DNA from: Todiramphus chloris collaris
Lineage: Eukaryota > Chordata > Aves > Coraciiformes > Alcedinidae
Direction of reading: 5' to 3'
NCBI GenBank assembly: GCA_025345505.1
Contig: JANVCC010000073.1
Span: 5,345,448-5,409,447, forward strand
DNA: 64,000 nucleotides
Shown here: positions 63,201 through 64,000 of the stretch, in pieces
Layout: each line of letters starts with the position of its first letter
How positions within the stretch are numbered: the first letter of the stretch is position 1
Position numbers and translations under genes: made by a program
Notes under the pieces: model-generated
Database searches by the model: none
Told to the model about the DNA's origin: nothing
Seen by the model: the letters and a program-made list of their open reading frames with translations, nothing else

Positions 63201-64000
63201 GGGCAGGGAAGGCAAACAAAAAAAGCAAACATCCCGTAAAAGCAAATGACTGGGCAGTTGAGATTTTGCTCCTGTTCATATGAATAATAATTCTATTTTG
63301 AGGAGTTCTTCAACTGGTTTATGTCAAGCAGTTTGTGCTGGGAATTTCAGATTTGGACCTTTCTTTGGATTCTTCCACTGAGCCACTGGAACAGGAAAAC
63401 AGCTAGGGACAGTTGCTAGAAAATCTCCACTGCAAGTAGGTCTTACAGGCTCACTGCTTTTGGCTGATTTAATTACTTCTAAAAATATTTTCTCTGTGTT
63501 TGTTTCAGAGATAGTGATCTGAAAAGAACTGGCAAGTGTTTTAATGTCTTTGTTTTTCTGGTCAGTCGTTTTGTTTGTTTAAGAATAGCAGAACAAGGAA
63601 CAACCTTCTACTAATCTAACCTGATTGCTTACTGAATTCAGTGGCATTTCACAACTCCACATCTTCAAATTCATTTCTTGACTTTTCTCTCGAATGCAGC
63701 TTGTTTATATTAATATGAGGAGACCCAGGGGATGGGGGACATGCTGCTGGGTCGCCTCAGTTGTGTGATAAGCTGATAACTGTTACTGCAATTTCTAGTC
63801 ACCCTAGAAGAAAACAGAGAAGTAGAAAGCCCAGATCCATTTTGCTGTCGTTGCAGAGGCTGAAACACCACAAATTGTAGTTACTGCCATTCTGCTGGGT
63901 GCAGCTGAAAACATTTGGAAATGTTCTGGTTGTGCTCCTGACACTGGCCTCCCTCTTCTTTATAGAGTGCTTACCTGTGTTCAGTATACACGGTTCATCA

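Larger units (their letters stand above)
49999..64000 (+). other. TENM1: TENM1 intron after the second coding exon (incomplete)
   Basis: At least 14 kb of intron. I looked for the next TENM1 coding blocks (the CCDMEAQ-like segment, the proline-rich PPPPPPHAC segment, the transmembrane segment) and found none. It holds the pyrimidine tract, two G tracts, the palindromic cluster at 51429 and a weak TATA/ATTAAA pair at 53640-53691. Confidence 0.8.

Noticed and set aside
1..64000. Search for CRISPR arrays, operons, rRNA, tRNA and bacterial or phage gene clusters.
   Set aside because: Nothing of the kind is present; the sequence is vertebrate intronic DNA.

Overview
This window is vertebrate nuclear DNA, most probably from a bird. 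It is AT-rich and almost entirely non-coding. Its only clear interspersed repeats are CR1 LINE fragments, three with the 3' end near an ATTCTATGAT-type octamer, and repeat density is low. No bacterial gene organisation, CRISPR array, operon or intact mobile element is present.

The one gene I can support is the 5' part of TENM1 (teneurin-1), on the + strand. Two consecutive coding exons are visible. The first (coding part 19779-19995) carries the start codon and residues 1-72. The second (49732-49992) carries residues 73-159 plus the first base of codon 160. Both introns after them are phase 1, so the exons join in frame. The peptide matches the vertebrate teneurin-1 cytoplasmic N-terminus, including the TSSSDESEDG motif, the RKRK basic motif and the [10 protein letters not shown] and [18 protein letters not shown] blocks. 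Everything downstream of codon 160 (proline-rich segment, membrane span, EGF repeats, NHL and YD-repeat domains) lies outside the window. The promoter is also probably outside: no CpG island or convincing start site is seen before the first coding exon, and that exon begins with a splice acceptor.

Layout: 1-19716 is intron or 5' non-coding sequence with CR1 fragments at 7164-7716 (-) and about 13244-14110 (+). 19717-19995 is the start-codon exon. 19996-49731 is a 29.7 kb intron with a CR1 copy at 22690-23275 (-), a short CR1 tail at 41543-41640 (+), several microsatellites, a perfect 20-bp inverted repeat and a possible decayed minisatellite. 49732-49992 is the second coding exon. 49993-64000 is intron with no further recognisable TENM1 exon.

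I found no convincing undescribed biological system. The observations most worth checking are an out-of-frame upstream ORF overlapping the TENM1 start codon, the frame-neutral 261-nt second coding exon, a strong pyrimidine tract with a cryptic acceptor 144 nt after that exon, and several local repeat structures. All other open reading frames of 60-190 codons look like chance or CR1-derived frames.
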